31,979 bases of DNA. Origin: an uncultured Mollicutes bacterium. Its GTDB lineage: Bacteria > Bacillota_I > Bacilli_A > RFN20 > CAG-826. Both the position numbers and the translations under genes were made by a program. The notes under the pieces were generated by a model that made no database searches, had not been told where the DNA came from, and was given only the letters and a program-made list of their open reading frames with translations. Below, piece by piece: positions 31,887-31,979 of this stretch. Each line of letters opens with the position of its first letter. Positions within the stretch are counted from its first letter, which is position 1. The stretch lies in contig UQXJ01000013.1 of NCBI GenBank assembly GCA_900545015.1, positions 1-31,979 of the forward strand, in the 5' to 3' direction.

Positions 31887-31917
31887 AAAGCTTGAATCGT
31901 AAGGTTCAAGCTTTTCC
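31887..31917 (+). terminator. clpB terminator
   Basis: AAAGCTTGAA / TTCAAGCTTT 10-bp stem, 8-nt loop, followed by T-rich sequence, 6 bp after the stop codon. Confidence 0.88.
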
Positions 31918-31938
31918 TTGTCTCAGCGAAGCGAGTAA

Positions 31939-31961
31939 AACCCCCAGATAGTCTGGGGGTT
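31939..31961. repeat. GC-rich perfect hairpin at the window edge
   Basis: AACCCCCAGA-TAG-TCTGGGGGTT is a 10-bp perfect stem, far more GC-rich than its surroundings, preceded by CTCAGCGAAGCGAG. It is not followed by a T run, so it is not a simple terminator. It could be the subterminal hairpin of an IS200/IS605-type element or a REP-like repeat continuing beyond the window. Confidence 0.5.
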
Positions 31962-31979
31962 CAAAAGAACTTACAGTTT

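Overview
The window is AT-rich DNA from an anaerobic low-GC Firmicute or Mollicutes-like bacterium. An uncultured gut lineage near Erysipelotrichia, Acholeplasmatales or RF39 fits best. The evidence is the strong A/T bias, Firmicute-type Shine-Dalgarno sites, a double-CIRCE clpB that lacks the N-domain (as in mollicutes), and oxygen-sensitive Fe-S enzymes. TGA is used as a stop at several intact genes, so the standard bacterial code applies and this is not a code-4 Mycoplasma.

Positions 1-15800 are an accessory, defence and toxin-like island. It holds four Fic-domain proteins of four different architectures: a class II Fic, an HTH-RhuM-Fic fusion, a Fic paired with an RHH/VbhA-like antitoxin, and a Fic-like protein whose catalytic His is Gln. 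It also has two AAA ATPases with nuclease-like tails, an AlbA_2 regulator, three lipoproteins, an IS1634-like insertion sequence with visible terminal inverted repeats, an IS fragment, and several decayed gene pieces. Many of these genes lie next to their own short direct repeats or palindromes, which look like private operators. Some operator arrays have lost their gene.

Positions 16084-23421 are a tight seven-gene operon with normal, house-style codon use. In order it encodes a CooC-like ATPase, two subunits of the 2-hydroxyacyl-CoA dehydratase / double-cubane-cluster family, their BcrA/HgdC-type ATPase activator, a 55-residue single-TM protein, a short protein resembling part of acetyl-CoA synthase (CdhC/AcsB), and a flavin/Fe-S enoate-reductase-type oxidoreductase. 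It ends at a strong terminator. No carbon monoxide dehydrogenase or corrinoid protein lies within the window. Together the genes suggest an ATP-driven, very low-potential reductase with an acetyl-CoA-synthase-like accessory. The substrate is unknown. This is the best candidate for an undescribed system here.

Positions 23600-29100 mix a second AlbA_2 regulator with a frameshifted C-terminus, two hypothetical membrane proteins, a tRNA-Ile/Val/Thr cluster, an HTH-MNT antitoxin with a frameshifted HepT toxin, and a TetR regulator. Positions 29300-31979 hold an orphan terminator, tRNA-His, clpB under two HrcA operators, and a GC-rich hairpin at the window edge that may be the end of a small mobile element.
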